Origin: CAZRQL01 sp964602415
Lineage (GTDB): Bacteria > Bacteroidota > Bacteroidia > Cytophagales > Flammeovirgaceae
Assembly: GCA_964602415.1 (NCBI GenBank)
Contig: CAZRQL010000008.1
Location: 1 to 64,000, forward strand
Direction of reading: 5' to 3'
DNA length: 64,000 nt
This document shows positions 34,052-44,066 of the stretch, in pieces. The notes below the pieces were generated by a model. It ran no database searches and was not told the DNA's origin. It worked only from the letters and a program-made list of their open reading frames with translations. The stretch's first letter is position 1. Each line of letters begins with the position of its first letter. Position numbers and translations under genes: made by a program.

Positions 34052-34765
34052 GTGCAGAAAAGGTATTTGACCCTAATAGGCGACGTACACGGTTGCTATT
34101 TGACACTCAAGGGTTTACTCAAAAAAGTACCAACCCAAGACAACCGTATTGTGTTTTTGGGAGACCTAATCAACAAAGGCAAACGCTCGTTTGAAGTGTA
34201 CAGGCTGGTCAAAGAAGAAGGCTACGAGTGTATTTTGGGCAACCACGAATACTACTGCATGAACCGCAAAAATCCACCCTCCAACCAAATGTGGCTGGGA
34301 GGAGGTGGCAAAATGACCATTCGCTCCATAGAAAACTACCTCAGAATCAGCGACCCCAACCTAATCGAATCCATGTTGGAAAGCATGTCTTCATTTTTTG
34401 CATCGCTGCCCAAATACCTGTTTGTCGAAATTCCCGACCGGTACAAAATTTTACTCACCCATGCGGGCGTTTCGGAAGAATTGTTTACCACTTTCAAATC
34501 CGACTTGTCTGCCATTTTGGATATGCCGCTCAACAAGCCCAACTCTTACATTTTTACCCGAAAGCCCCTGGCAGCCATCGAAGGAATCGTCCAAATAGTG
34601 GGTCACCGCCCCACTGCCTATGCCCCCAGAGTCCACAACGGCAACTACCTCATTGATTCGGGTTGTGTGTATTCTCAAGCCGGAATGGGATACCTCACCG
34701 CATTGGTCATAGACTTGCAAGAAGACGGGGCGTTTAAGTTTTTTACACAACAAAATTTGGATTGA
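34052..34765 (+). CDS. Metallophosphoesterase, PPP/diadenosine tetraphosphatase-like
   Basis: 237 residues of the calcineurin-like phosphoesterase fold. GDVHGC (D11, H13), GDLINKG (D38) and GNHE (N64, H65) bind the two metals, and later histidines (LTHAG, VGHRPT) complete the site. This pattern is shared by bacterial serine/threonine PPP phosphatases and symmetrical Ap4A hydrolases, so the substrate is open. GTG start; the -7 element is almost at the start codon. It precedes recG by 25 bases. Confidence 0.85.
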   Translation: MQKRYLTLIGDVHGCYLTLKGLLKKVPTQDNRIVFLGDLINKGKRSFEVYRLVKEEGYECILGNHEYYCMNRKNPPSNQMWLGGGGKMTIRSIENYLRISDPNLIESMLESMSSFFASLPKYLFVEIPDRYKILLTHAGVSEELFTTFKSDLSAILDMPLNKPNSYIFTRKPLAAIEGIVQIVGHRPTAYAPRVHNGNYLIDSGCVYSQAGMGYLTALVIDLQEDGAFKFFTQQNLD

Positions 34766-34790
34766 TACCGCCCAAAACTATCTTTGTTTT

Positions 34791-36881
34791 ATGGCCATTT
34801 CCTTCTTTGCGCAGCCTTTGGATGCTTTTGTGCCTCAGGCCTCTGCCTCGCTGCTGAGGGAAGAGTTGGCTATCAAAACACTTGGCGATTTTGTGTCTCA
34901 TTATCCGCTGCGCTACGAAGACCGATCGAGCATCAAAAAAATCATCAAACTCACCCACAACGACGAATGGGTGCTGTTGCAAGGAAACATCATATCAAAG
35001 AAATACCACCAAACCCAACACAAAAAACTACTGACAGCCACACTGGACGACGGCAGCGCGCAAATGAAATTGGTTTGGTTCAAAGCCCTTGAATACCACG
35101 ATAAAAGCCTGCTGCTCAACGCCGAATACCTTGTATTTGGCAGGCTAACCCAAGACAATTTTGGGGTTTCAATCGCGCATCCCGAATACAAAAAAGCATC
35201 TGCGGTACGACAAAGCGACTTTGGGATTTTCCCTGTTTACTCTACCACCGCCAAAATTGATGCGGCCAAAATCACCCAAACCAAACTTAGGCTCTGGATT
35301 TCAACTATTCTCAAGCAAGGCCACTCACGTATAGTCGAAACGCTGCCCGAACAGGTCATCAAAGAATTTGGGCTGGTTTCGCGCCGGCAGGCCATTTTAG
35401 ACATACATTTTCCCGCTTCACAGGCAGCCTTGCAAAAAGCCGTTGACAGGCTCAAGTTTGAAGAACTGTTCTTTTTTCAAATGGAAGTGCTCAAAGTACT
35501 CAAAAGTCCCGCCCAAAGAGATAGGGGGGCGGTGATTGAGGACTTAAAGGCGGCGAGAGATTTTTTGCAACATCACCTGCCCTTCAAACTGACCTCAGCC
35601 CAAAACCGCGTGCTCAAAGAAATTGCCCAAGACCTAAAGAGTGGCTTTCAGATGAACCGCCTGCTGCAAGGCGATGTGGGCAGCGGCAAAACCATGGTGG
35701 CATTTATAGCTATGCTCATGGCAATTGGCTCGGGTTATCAGGCTGTTATGATGGCTCCCACAGAAATACTTGCTTTTCAGCATTATGAAGGACTGCTGGG
35801 TTTTGCTCGAGAGTTGGGTATTGAAATGGCACTTTTGACCGGTTCTACCCGTGCCTCAGCGCGCCAAGAAATCCTCAGCAAGCTATCGGATGGAAAACTT
35901 GCGCTGCTTATCGGAACGCATGCCCTCATAGAAGAAAGAGTCCAATTCGACAAACTGGGGCTTTGTGTCATAGATGAGCAACACCGCTTTGGAGTAGAGC
36001 AACGCGCCAAACTAAAAGATAAAGATGCACCCATAGCCCCACATTTCTTGATTATGAGCGCAACGCCCATCCCGCGCACGCTGGCTTTGACGGCTTATGG
36101 GGATTTGAACGTCTCGGTGATTGATGAGCTGCCAAAAGGACGCAAGCCCATAGAAACCAAACACTTTACGGAAGCCTCCAGACTGCATCTTTTTGAGTTG
36201 GTCAGCAAGGAACTCCAACAGGGCAGGCAAGCCTACTTCGTCTATCCTGCCATCGAAGAAAACGAGCAACTGGCCATCAACGACTTATATTCGGGTTTTG
36301 AGTCGATTGAGCGGTTCTTTGCCCCCTACCCAATCGGTATCGTACACGGAAAAATGAAGCCCAAAGATAAAGACTTTGAAATGCAACGCTTTAAAGACGG
36401 GCAAACCAAAATCCTTTGTGCCACCACAGTGATAGAAGTGGGGGTCAACGTACCCAATGCCAGTGTGATGGTCATAGAAAATGCGGAGCGGTTTGGCCTT
36501 GCCCAACTCCACCAACTCAGGGGAAGAGTGGGAAGGGGAAGCTACCAATCCTACTGCTATTTGCTCACACCCGTCAAAATCTCAAGAGAGGTGCGCCAAC
36601 GGCTGGCCATACTCTGCCAAACCAACGACGGCTTCCAAATCGCCGATGCAGACCTCAAACTACGTGGCCCGGGAGACCTCAAGGGCACACAGCAAAGCGG
36701 ACTGGTCGCACTGCATTTCACAGACCTTGTAAACGATCAAGGACTCATAGAAGCCGTAAGAAACTGTGCATCAAAAATCTACGAACAAGACCCCGAGCTC
36801 GAACTACCTCAACACCAAGTCATAAAAGTAAAACTGGAGGTGCTCAAAAGCAAAAAAAAGGATTTCAGCCAAATCGGATAA
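34791..36881 (+). CDS. recG: ATP-dependent DNA helicase RecG
   Basis: Branch-migrates and reverses stalled forks and Holliday junctions. 696 residues, normal for RecG. N-terminal OB-fold wedge domain (about 50-170), Walker A QGDVGSGKTM near 292, DEQHRFG near 395, and the final helicase motifs in FGLAQLHQLRGRVGRG with a RecG/Mfd-type C-terminus (LKLRGPGDLKGTQQSGL). It may share a transcript with the phosphatase gene upstream. Confidence 0.96.
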   Translation: MAISFFAQPLDAFVPQASASLLREELAIKTLGDFVSHYPLRYEDRSSIKKIIKLTHNDEWVLLQGNIISKKYHQTQHKKLLTATLDDGSAQMKLVWFKALEYHDKSLLLNAEYLVFGRLTQDNFGVSIAHPEYKKASAVRQSDFGIFPVYSTTAKIDAAKITQTKLRLWISTILKQGHSRIVETLPEQVIKEFGLVSRRQAILDIHFPASQAALQKAVDRLKFEELFFFQMEVLKVLKSPAQRDRGAVIEDLKAARDFLQHHLPFKLTSAQNRVLKEIAQDLKSGFQMNRLLQGDVGSGKTMVAFIAMLMAIGSGYQAVMMAPTEILAFQHYEGLLGFARELGIEMALLTGSTRASARQEILSKLSDGKLALLIGTHALIEERVQFDKLGLCVIDEQHRFGVEQRAKLKDKDAPIAPHFLIMSATPIPRTLALTAYGDLNVSVIDELPKGRKPIETKHFTEASRLHLFELVSKELQQGRQAYFVYPAIEENEQLAINDLYSGFESIERFFAPYPIGIVHGKMKPKDKDFEMQRFKDGQTKILCATTVIEVGVNVPNASVMVIENAERFGLAQLHQLRGRVGRGSYQSYCYLLTPVKISREVRQRLAILCQTNDGFQIADADLKLRGPGDLKGTQQSGLVALHFTDLVNDQGLIEAVRNCASKIYEQDPELELPQHQVIKVKLEVLKSKKKDFSQIG

Positions 36882-37232
36882 AGACCACAAGTCATCTATC
36901 ATGCGGACAGTCTTGGGTCAATGTGGAAATCATTTTCTTGTCAGAAGCACTCTTTCCGTAGGGATGAGATATTATTAAAGGGGACTCAATAGCCACGGGT
37001 TTAAAACTGTGGTTATCTTATGTGCGACCTCATCAACTTATGCCCAGCTACAAATCATGCCTACGGCATTGGGTGCATTTGTTCGGAGTTAAACATCGGA
37101 AAATTTCTATTGCGTAAGTCAGGTCAAAACAGGAAAACTTTTCAGATAAAAATTAATCAATATTGTTTGATATGTAGATTTTAAAAGCAATTTTTGGGTT
37201 CAAATTTTAGCAAATAAATAACTTTTTCGTAC
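36882..37232. other. Repeat-bearing intergenic region
   Basis: 351 bp with no gene. It carries TTCCGTAGGGATG at 36954-36966, an imperfect copy (21 of 24 bases) of the palindrome seen perfectly at 47742, and TTTCTATTGCGTAA near 37104-37117, which matches TTCCTATTGCGTAA near 54742-54755. It looks like a composite of decayed interspersed repeats ahead of the FIST gene. Confidence 0.55.
36991..37014. repeat. Imperfect copy of the interspersed palindrome
   Basis: The left arm AGCCACGGGTTT is identical to the one at 47742; the right arm differs by three bases, so the hairpin is partly decayed. Confidence 0.6.
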
Positions 37233-38366
37233 ATGAAAATCGAGCAAAAGCATTTGGGACAGGGGTCAGATTGGCAAACTGTAAAAGGTTCATTGGAAGG
37301 AGTTAAAGCACAACTTGTGTTTGTGTTTGCTTATACTGCTTTTTTCAAAGAACCATCTAACTTGGTAAAAGTCAAGGAAATGTATCCCGAAGCCCTGCTG
37401 GTGGGATGTTCGACATCGGGAGAAATAACCGATACTCGGGTGTACGAGAATTCGGTTTCTTTGACAGCCGTTCACTTTGAGCGCACAAGATTAGAGATTA
37501 AAACCGCAAAAATTGAAAAAACGAGCGATAGTTTTGCTTTAGGGCAAAGCCTGGGCAACTTGTTCAATCCCGAAGGCTTGGCTCATGTCCTGATCTTAAC
37601 AGATGGTTTGTTGGTCAATGGCACTGCACTGTTGGATGGACTTCGCGCTTCGGCACTGCACAATACCGGTATCACGGGGGGTATGGCAGGAGATGCTGCT
37701 GATTTTCAGCAGACTTTTGTGTTGGATGAAAACGGACAGCCACACAGAGGCATGTTGACGGCAATAGGATTTTATGGAGATCTCAGCGTAGGTTTTGGCT
37801 CAATGGGTGGATGGGATAGCTTTGGCTATGAGCGTGTTATCACTAAAGCTGAAGACAATATACTTTATGAACTTGATGGACAACCTGCGCTCTCGGTTTA
37901 CAAAACTTACTTGGGCGAACAAGCCGAAAAACTCCCCGGCTCTGCCCTGCTTTTTCCTCTTAGCGTAAGGATGAAAGCCGACAAAAGCCCTGTGGTTCGG
38001 ACAATTTTGGGAGTTGATCAGCAGAGCGGCTCAATGACCTTTGCGGGCTATATGCCTACGGGGTCGGTAGTGCGGCTGATGCGCGCCAACGTGGACAGGC
38101 TCATAGACGGAGCCGAAGCCGCCGCCAAAACGGCCATGACCGGTTACGGCAAAAAGCCTGAGTTGGCTATTTTGGTGAGTTGCGTAGGTAGGAAGCTGGT
38201 TATGAAGCAAGTCGTAGAAGAGGAAGTAGATGCCGTAAGGTCGGTTGTGGGAAAAGATACTTTTTTTACAGGATTTTACTCTTATGGCGAAATATGTCCT
38301 TTCGAAAAGGGGGAATTTAGCGAATTACACAATCAAACGATGACAGTAACTCTTTTAAGTGAATAA
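37233..38366 (+). CDS. FIST domain protein (FIST-N and FIST-C)
   Basis: 377 residues, soluble. The FIST N-terminal domain spans about 25-215 (LVGCSTSGEITDTRVYENSV, ITGGMAGDAADFQQTFVL) and the C-terminal FIST-C domain about 220-375 (PLSVRMKADKSPVVRTILGV and GFYSYGEICPFEKGEFS, the conserved YGE(I)xPF segment). FIST is a small-ligand sensory domain, probably for amino acids or similar, found with signalling proteins. It is followed after three bases by a SpoIIE phosphatase gene, a clear sensor-output pair. Confidence 0.9.
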   Translation: MKIEQKHLGQGSDWQTVKGSLEGVKAQLVFVFAYTAFFKEPSNLVKVKEMYPEALLVGCSTSGEITDTRVYENSVSLTAVHFERTRLEIKTAKIEKTSDSFALGQSLGNLFNPEGLAHVLILTDGLLVNGTALLDGLRASALHNTGITGGMAGDAADFQQTFVLDENGQPHRGMLTAIGFYGDLSVGFGSMGGWDSFGYERVITKAEDNILYELDGQPALSVYKTYLGEQAEKLPGSALLFPLSVRMKADKSPVVRTILGVDQQSGSMTFAGYMPTGSVVRLMRANVDRLIDGAEAAAKTAMTGYGKKPELAILVSCVGRKLVMKQVVEEEVDAVRSVVGKDTFFTGFYSYGEICPFEKGEFSELHNQTMTVTLLSE

Positions 38367-38369
38367 AAC

Positions 38370-39485
38370 ATGAGGGAAAATTTTCATCGCTTACTCAAAC
38401 GCCAACTCAAGCGTTTCTCATTTGGAGAAATGCTTGAAAAAAATGCGGATTTCAACAACTTTTTACAAATTGTAAGCGATGCATATTTTGATTTTGACCA
38501 AAGCGTAAAACACCTCGAAAATATATTGGAAGTAAGCTCTAACGAGCTTTTCAAAAAAAACCAATCCCTCGACGACATCAATAAAACGCTTGAGAAAATT
38601 GTTGAAGACCGAACAAAACAGGTCTATGAGCAAAACATAGAACTCGCTCAATACGCAGAAGAAATTTCTGCCCAACGAGATATAGTTGAAGAAAAAGCAA
38701 GCGACTTAGAACGAGCCAACAAACTCGTAACACAAAGCATTCAATACGCCCGCCGCCTCCAAGATGTGATGTTGCCTCAGAAGGTACTACTGAGCCAACT
38801 TTTCCCTGCGTATTTTTTGTTTTACCGACCTAAAGACATCATAAGCGGGGATTTTTACTGGTTTTTCGAGCGTAGGGACAAAGTGATATTTGGGGTAGTG
38901 GATTGCACCGGACACGGTGTGCCTGGTGCTTTTATGAGCTTGCTTGTCAACGATATGCTCAGATTGATAGTGGAATTCAAAAACATTGTAGAGCCTGCGG
39001 AGATTTTGACCGAATTGCATCGAGAAATCAAAAAAGCCTTCAAGCAAGAATCTACCCTCAACAGCGACGGGGCTGATGCAGCCATCTGCCAATGGGATAG
39101 AAAAGCCAGAATCTTGCGCTTTTCCGGTGCAAAACTTCCACTTTTTTGTCGAGAATCCAATGGAGAATTTCATATCTTGCAGGGAAGCAGGGTATCACTG
39201 GGCGGCGGCCACTTAAGAGACAATCCCTATTTTGAAGAGTACATCATCCACTTAAAACAAGAGGTCAGCGTTTACTTATCCACTGACGGTTTTTATGACC
39301 AGTTGGGTGGAGAGAAAAAGCAAAGACTGGGCAAAGCCAAATTCACCGGCTTAATCAAATCTGTAGCCGAACAGCCCTTTGAAGAACAAGTAACAATCGT
39401 TGAGCAATACTTCAACCAGTGGAAGGCAACTTTTCCCTTCCAGTTGGATGACGTAACGGTGCTGGGCTTAAAACTCAATGTGTAA
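38370..39485 (+). CDS. SpoIIE/PP2C-type serine phosphatase with coiled coil
   Basis: 371 residues. A helical/coiled-coil N-terminal half (about 20-135: LDDINKTLEKIVEDRTKQVY, NIELAQYAEEISAQRDIVEE) is followed by a SpoIIE domain with SGDFYWF (about 158), VVDCTGHGVPGAF (about 176-188), SDGADAA and DDVTVLGLK (about 360-368), which bind Mn. It has no own sensor domain; the FIST protein encoded three bases upstream is its likely input. Such phosphatases act on anti-anti-sigma factors, but none is in the window. Confidence 0.9.
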   Translation: MRENFHRLLKRQLKRFSFGEMLEKNADFNNFLQIVSDAYFDFDQSVKHLENILEVSSNELFKKNQSLDDINKTLEKIVEDRTKQVYEQNIELAQYAEEISAQRDIVEEKASDLERANKLVTQSIQYARRLQDVMLPQKVLLSQLFPAYFLFYRPKDIISGDFYWFFERRDKVIFGVVDCTGHGVPGAFMSLLVNDMLRLIVEFKNIVEPAEILTELHREIKKAFKQESTLNSDGADAAICQWDRKARILRFSGAKLPLFCRESNGEFHILQGSRVSLGGGHLRDNPYFEEYIIHLKQEVSVYLSTDGFYDQLGGEKKQRLGKAKFTGLIKSVAEQPFEEQVTIVEQYFNQWKATFPFQLDDVTVLGLKLNV

Positions 39486-39567
39486 AAGTACTTTAGCTTT
39501 GCTGCATCTTTGCCTGCCGCAAACGCAGCACTCAATAAATGTTTATCTTCGCGGCAAACAAAAAAAT

Positions 39568-41097
39568 ATGACACAAGAAATTTTGCTTGATTTAGGGATA
39601 CATGATTTGTGCGCTCCTTACAGTACTGGAATGTCAAAAGGCAGTACAGAAAACCGATATTTTCAAACAATTTATTCCCCTGCAGATGGACAGGAACTCG
39701 GAAAGGTAGCCTTTGCCAACCAAGAAGACTACCAAAAAACCGTAGAGGCTGCAAGTGCCGCCTTCAAAGTTTGGTCTGCCATGCCTGCCCCTGCACGCGG
39801 TGAAATCGTCAGACAAATCGGTCAAAAACTGAGAGAAAAAAAACAATCCCTTGGCAAATTGGTGTCCCTTGAGATGGGCAAAATCCTACAAGAAGGCTTG
39901 GGAGAGGTGCAGGAAATGATTGATATTTGTGATTTTGCGGTGGGGCTGTCGCGCCAACTCTATGGGCTTACGATGCACTCGGAGCGCAAAAACCACCGCA
40001 TGTACGAACAATACCACCCGCTGGGGCCTATCGGTATCATATCAGCCTTCAATTTTCCGGTGGCGGTGTGGTCTTGGAATGCCATGATTGCGGCGGTTTG
40101 CGGAGACACCTGTATTTGGAAGCCCTCAGAAAAAACACCCCTTACGGCAGTAGCCTGCCAAAATATTGTCGCTCAAGTGCTTGAAGAAAACAACCTACCG
40201 GAAGGCATCTTTTGCTTGGTCTTGGGTGGAAGGGAAATAGGGGAGTTGATGGCGGCAGACAAGCGTTTGCCCCTCATCTCAGCCACCGGCTCTACCACCA
40301 TGGGGCGTGCGGTAGGTGAGAGCGTAGCCAAACGGTTGGGCAGAAGCCTGTTGGAGCTTGGCGGCAACAACGCCATCATCATCACCGAGCACGCCAACCT
40401 GGATATGGCTCTTCGGGCTGTTGTGTTTGGGGCCGTAGGCACTTGCGGCCAGCGATGCACCAGCACCCGCCGCCTCATCGTACACAAAAACCACTATCAA
40501 GAAGTCAAAAACAGACTCATAGCCATTTATGAGCAACTCCCTATCGGACACCCTCTGCAAGAAGGCACTTTGGTAGGGCCACTCATTGACAAACAAGCTG
40601 TTGCGGCATTTTTGAAAGCACAAGAAGAGCTTAAAGCGCAAGGAGGCAACGTCATATTTGGGGGCGAAGTCTTAGACCATTATCAAACAAGCACTTACGT
40701 GCGCCCCGTGTTAGCAGAAGCCCAAAATCATTTCCCCATCGTTCAGCACGAAACTTTCGCACCTATTTTGTACCTTATAGAATATGAGGGCGGCTTAGAA
40801 AACGCCATCCAAATACAAAATGCTGTTCCTCAAGGACTTTCTTCGGCTGTCTTCACAGACAACCTGCGCGAAGCAGAGCTATACCTCAGCGCGCAAGGCT
40901 CTGACTGCGGGATTGCCAATGTCAATATCGGCACTTCAGGAGCAGAGATTGGCGGGGCATTTGGCGGAGAAAAAGAAACCGGCGGAGGCAGAGAATCCGG
41001 CTCCGATGCTTGGAAAGCCTACATGCGCCGCCAAACCAATACCATCAACTACGGAACAGATTTGCCTCTGGCACAGGGGATTAAGTTTGATATTTAA
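39568..41097 (+). CDS. Aldehyde dehydrogenase family 7 (aminoadipate semialdehyde dehydrogenase-like)
   Basis: 509 residues from the ATG at 39568. ALDH7/antiquitin features: GIISAFNFPVAVWSWNAM, KPSEKTPLTA, the ELGGNNA motif with catalytic Glu, and GQRCTSTRR with nucleophile C297; also NVNIGTSGAEIGGAFGG near the end. Antiquitin enzymes oxidise alpha-aminoadipate semialdehyde in lysine breakdown. A longer frame to 39478 overlaps the SpoIIE gene and is not used. Confidence 0.92.
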   Translation: MTQEILLDLGIHDLCAPYSTGMSKGSTENRYFQTIYSPADGQELGKVAFANQEDYQKTVEAASAAFKVWSAMPAPARGEIVRQIGQKLREKKQSLGKLVSLEMGKILQEGLGEVQEMIDICDFAVGLSRQLYGLTMHSERKNHRMYEQYHPLGPIGIISAFNFPVAVWSWNAMIAAVCGDTCIWKPSEKTPLTAVACQNIVAQVLEENNLPEGIFCLVLGGREIGELMAADKRLPLISATGSTTMGRAVGESVAKRLGRSLLELGGNNAIIITEHANLDMALRAVVFGAVGTCGQRCTSTRRLIVHKNHYQEVKNRLIAIYEQLPIGHPLQEGTLVGPLIDKQAVAAFLKAQEELKAQGGNVIFGGEVLDHYQTSTYVRPVLAEAQNHFPIVQHETFAPILYLIEYEGGLENAIQIQNAVPQGLSSAVFTDNLREAELYLSAQGSDCGIANVNIGTSGAEIGGAFGGEKETGGGRESGSDAWKAYMRRQTNTINYGTDLPLAQGIKFDI

Positions 41098-41174
41098 TTG
41101 ATTGTACTTGGCTCAAAAATTTTGTAGCACTCACGAGAATAAGGAAAAAATTCTTTTTTCTACGTCATTTGTGT

Positions 41175-41813
41175 ATGGAAAAAATTAGTATCCAATTGCT
41201 GTTGGACGAACTGCTTCTGTGGTTGGGGGCTGAGGGATTCTACCAAATCCCGAGTGTACACCAACTCAGGCGAGACACCGGATTTGGATTTGAGAATGTG
41301 GTGGTTTCGGTCTCCAACTACGAAGACCTGAGTATGATAGAGTTTTTTTTGGGTGTCAGACACGATTTGGTGGAAAAAACCGCTTTCCAATTTACCAATG
41401 GGCACAAGGCTTTTGCCCCCAATAGCCACACGCTCCTTGTGCCGATGGCTCTACTCAACGGACAAAAAATTCAACGCTATAAAGCTAAAAATATTGACGA
41501 ACTCGAAGCTATTGTATTGGATTTCAAACAACAACTCAAAGAGGTAGGGTACGATTTTTGGAAGGCCAACCAAACTTTGGCACAGCTACACGAACTCTTT
41601 AACTCAGAGCCGCAAAAGCCGCTGCGTGCCGTTTCCAATGAACTGATACGCTGCATAAAAGGGACTGTTATTTCAAAACTCATCAATAACCCCCAACATG
41701 AAGATTTGGAAGATGTTTATTTTCACAAACTTAGCAATGACGGAACGCCAAAAGAACTCTTGGATAACTATTTGCGCTTGATAGGACTTTTGAAACTTCA
41801 TTCTTATAATTAA
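41175..41813 (+). CDS. Hypothetical protein
   Basis: 212 residues from the ATG at 41175 (MEKISIQLLLDELLLWLG). No recognised domain, signal or membrane segment. Helical pattern in the second half (KPLRAVSNELIRCIKGTVIS). An ATTTG run ends three bases before the ATG, a weak match to the -7 element. An in-frame TTG at 41169 is an alternative start. Isolated between ALDH7 and an OmpA gene. Confidence 0.65.
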   Translation: MEKISIQLLLDELLLWLGAEGFYQIPSVHQLRRDTGFGFENVVVSVSNYEDLSMIEFFLGVRHDLVEKTAFQFTNGHKAFAPNSHTLLVPMALLNGQKIQRYKAKNIDELEAIVLDFKQQLKEVGYDFWKANQTLAQLHELFNSEPQKPLRAVSNELIRCIKGTVISKLINNPQHEDLEDVYFHKLSNDGTPKELLDNYLRLIGLLKLHSYN

Positions 41814-41861
41814 GCACAAATTTTGCTACATTGTACCGCAAGGGGTTTTTAGTCATAATAA

Positions 41862-42920
41862 ATGTCTTTTAAGTGCTGTTTATCAACTATTTTCATCATG
41901 CTGACCACTTTGGTACAGGCATCAAAAATCGGTTTGTGCCTTAGTGATACCCTGCCAAAATATTCAGAACTGAAAAATTATTACACAGTCAACGGTATAA
42001 TTTTCGTAGAAAAAGATAAAAAACCCAAAGAGGACGTTTTGGTGATAGCTTACAAAATCGTCAGGCATTCAGGAGGTGAAACTACCCAATACAAACTTGA
42101 CAGCGATTTTCAAAAAGACACCTCTGACAAAAAAGGGCGTTTTGACCTCAAACTTTCCGGTGAAGACGAATACGAAATTCATTGCATCAAAGAGGGCTAC
42201 AGTTCAAAGCCTTTTCCGCTGTATCCCAAAAAAGTTTCTACCGGCCAAAGCATCAGCATAGAAATTGGTCTATTTCGCAGCAAATCAAACGTGTTTTATG
42301 GCCAGTTTACCGATGCAGTTACTTCTAAACCTATCGCCAACGTCGAAGTCCAAATTCGAGATTTGACCCGCAATACCAGTCGGTTGCTGTTTACCGATGG
42401 TTTGGGCAATTTTGTGTGTACGCTTGAAGAAGGCGGAGAGTACATGATAATAGGCTTAAAACGAAACTATTTTTACTTTTTATCCGACAAAATTGAGCAC
42501 CAAAGCGAAAAAGAAAGCATCCGAAAGCAGTTTAGCATGATAAAACTTGAAGTCGGACAATCGGTTACCATATTTGATGCAGTATTTGAAATCATGAGCG
42601 ACAGTTTGCAGCCCGCTCGAATGGTGGTATTGGATGAAATCATTCACTTTATGCAACTCAACCCCTACACTATCATAGAAATTGGCTGCCATACAGATTC
42701 AAGGGGTGAAGATGACTACAACATGGCACTCACCGAAAAACGAGCCGAAAACATCAAAAAATACCTCATTAACAAAGGTTTGCCATCCAATAGATTGACT
42801 TCAAAAGGGTACGGAGAAAGCCGGTTGCTCAACAATTGCGGCAATGGAGTCAAATGCCCCACCTCGGAACACCTAAAAAATAGGAGAATCACTTACACAA
42901 TCGTAGGCTTTGTTAAATAA
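41862..42920 (+). CDS. OmpA-family protein with carboxypeptidase-regulatory-like domain
   Basis: 352 residues: hydrophobic N-terminal segment (CCLSTIFIMLTTLVQA), a repeated beta-sandwich region at about 45-220 (YGQFTDAVTSKPIANVEVQI, and TDGLGNFVCTLEEGGEYMI, typical of carboxypeptidase-regulatory-like domains), and an OmpA domain in the last ~110 residues (IEIGCHTDSRGEDDYNMALT, KRAENIKKYLINKG). Probably outer-membrane, peptidoglycan-linked. Convergent with the Na/Pi transporter gene, three bases between stops. Confidence 0.87.
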   Translation: MSFKCCLSTIFIMLTTLVQASKIGLCLSDTLPKYSELKNYYTVNGIIFVEKDKKPKEDVLVIAYKIVRHSGGETTQYKLDSDFQKDTSDKKGRFDLKLSGEDEYEIHCIKEGYSSKPFPLYPKKVSTGQSISIEIGLFRSKSNVFYGQFTDAVTSKPIANVEVQIRDLTRNTSRLLFTDGLGNFVCTLEEGGEYMIIGLKRNYFYFLSDKIEHQSEKESIRKQFSMIKLEVGQSVTIFDAVFEIMSDSLQPARMVVLDEIIHFMQLNPYTIIEIGCHTDSRGEDDYNMALTEKRAENIKKYLINKGLPSNRLTSKGYGESRLLNNCGNGVKCPTSEHLKNRRITYTIVGFVK

Positions 42921-42923
42921 CTA

Positions 42924-44066
42924 TCAGCGAGTCAAATAGATTAATATAAAGGGCATCACAAAAAACATCATTACCAAGTAGATAAATCCCCAAATGCGGT
43001 GTTGAAAAGCCAACCCGCCCACGCAACTTGCAATGAAAATCAAAAACATTCTTAGCGGTCGCAAGGGATAAAACAACAAAACACCGATAGAATTGAAGAG
43101 CAAGTGGCTAATGGCCAAAGCCACCGCTGTTTCAGAAGCACTCACCGATGCCAAAAGGGCAGTCAAAGTAGTCCCTACATTTGCCCCCATCACAAAGGGC
43201 AGGGCTGCCGTCACAGTGATTCTGCCCGAAGCCACCAAAGGAATCACCAAACTGGTGGTCAAACTACTCGACTGCAAAAGAGCCGTAATACCCAAGCCCC
43301 AAAACAATGAAGCCAAAGGCGAGCCAAACACCCGCTGCTCCACCAAAGAAGTGGATTGAAAAATTCGGTTCTTGCTAAAATATCCAAATGCCCTTATACT
43401 ACCAAATATCATAAAAATGGCTATCAGCAGCAGTATGATAGGGTTGCTAATCAAATAAACCAGCGGGCGATTGAGCCAAGACAAAAAATCACTAATCCCC
43501 GCAAAACTTACATTCATACTTGCTTTGCCAAGGTAAACGTAATCGGTTAGGTATAAAGAAAATTTAGATAAAACCCCGAACAACAATTCCAAAGGAAATA
43601 AAATCAATATAACAAAGACGTTGAATATATTGTGCAGCAAAGAGGCTTCCAAAGCCCTTTTAAATTCGAGTCGCTTGGACATAAAACTCAGCGAAATCAT
43701 CATGCAAGTCAGGGTTGTGCCCAAATTTGCCCCCATCATCATGTTGAGTGCCGCCTCAAAGTCAATAATGCCCGAACCCACCGCCCCTACCAATGCCGAA
43801 GTAACCGTAGAACTGCTCTGCAAAATAACAGTTGCCAGTATCCCTATGAAAAGCGCAACAAAATGGTTGGTGGTAGAACCAATAATTTGATTCGACAAAT
43901 CCTGCCCAAGTAGATGCAGAGATGATTTTAGCGTCTCTATTGAAAAAAGAAAAACAAAAACAAATGCAACTGCATAAGCAAATAGCTTCAAGTCAGAGTA
44001 ATCTAACTTAAAAAAAGGTAATAAAATTTTAAATATAGTTTTCAAAGTTTTTAAAAAACTTTGCAA
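42924..44066 (-). CDS. Na/Pi cotransporter family protein
   Basis: 380 residues with eight or more membrane segments. The duplicated QSSSTVTSALVGAVGSG and QSSSLTTSLVIPLVASG motifs are the signature of NptA/YjbB-type Na/phosphate cotransporters. There is no C-terminal PhoU domain. The start is uncertain: the longest frame uses a TTG at 44066, but an exact TAACTTTG promoter element at 44071-44064 overlaps it, so the TTG at 44045 is an attractive alternative. There is no ATG near the N-terminus. Confidence 0.85.
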   Translation of the reverse strand: MQSFLKTLKTIFKILLPFFKLDYSDLKLFAYAVAFVFVFLFSIETLKSSLHLLGQDLSNQIIGSTTNHFVALFIGILATVILQSSSTVTSALVGAVGSGIIDFEAALNMMMGANLGTTLTCMMISLSFMSKRLEFKRALEASLLHNIFNVFVILILFPLELLFGVLSKFSLYLTDYVYLGKASMNVSFAGISDFLSWLNRPLVYLISNPIILLLIAIFMIFGSIRAFGYFSKNRIFQSTSLVEQRVFGSPLASLFWGLGITALLQSSSLTTSLVIPLVASGRITVTAALPFVMGANVGTTLTALLASVSASETAVALAISHLLFNSIGVLLFYPLRPLRMFLIFIASCVGGLAFQHRIWGFIYLVMMFFVMPFILIYLTR

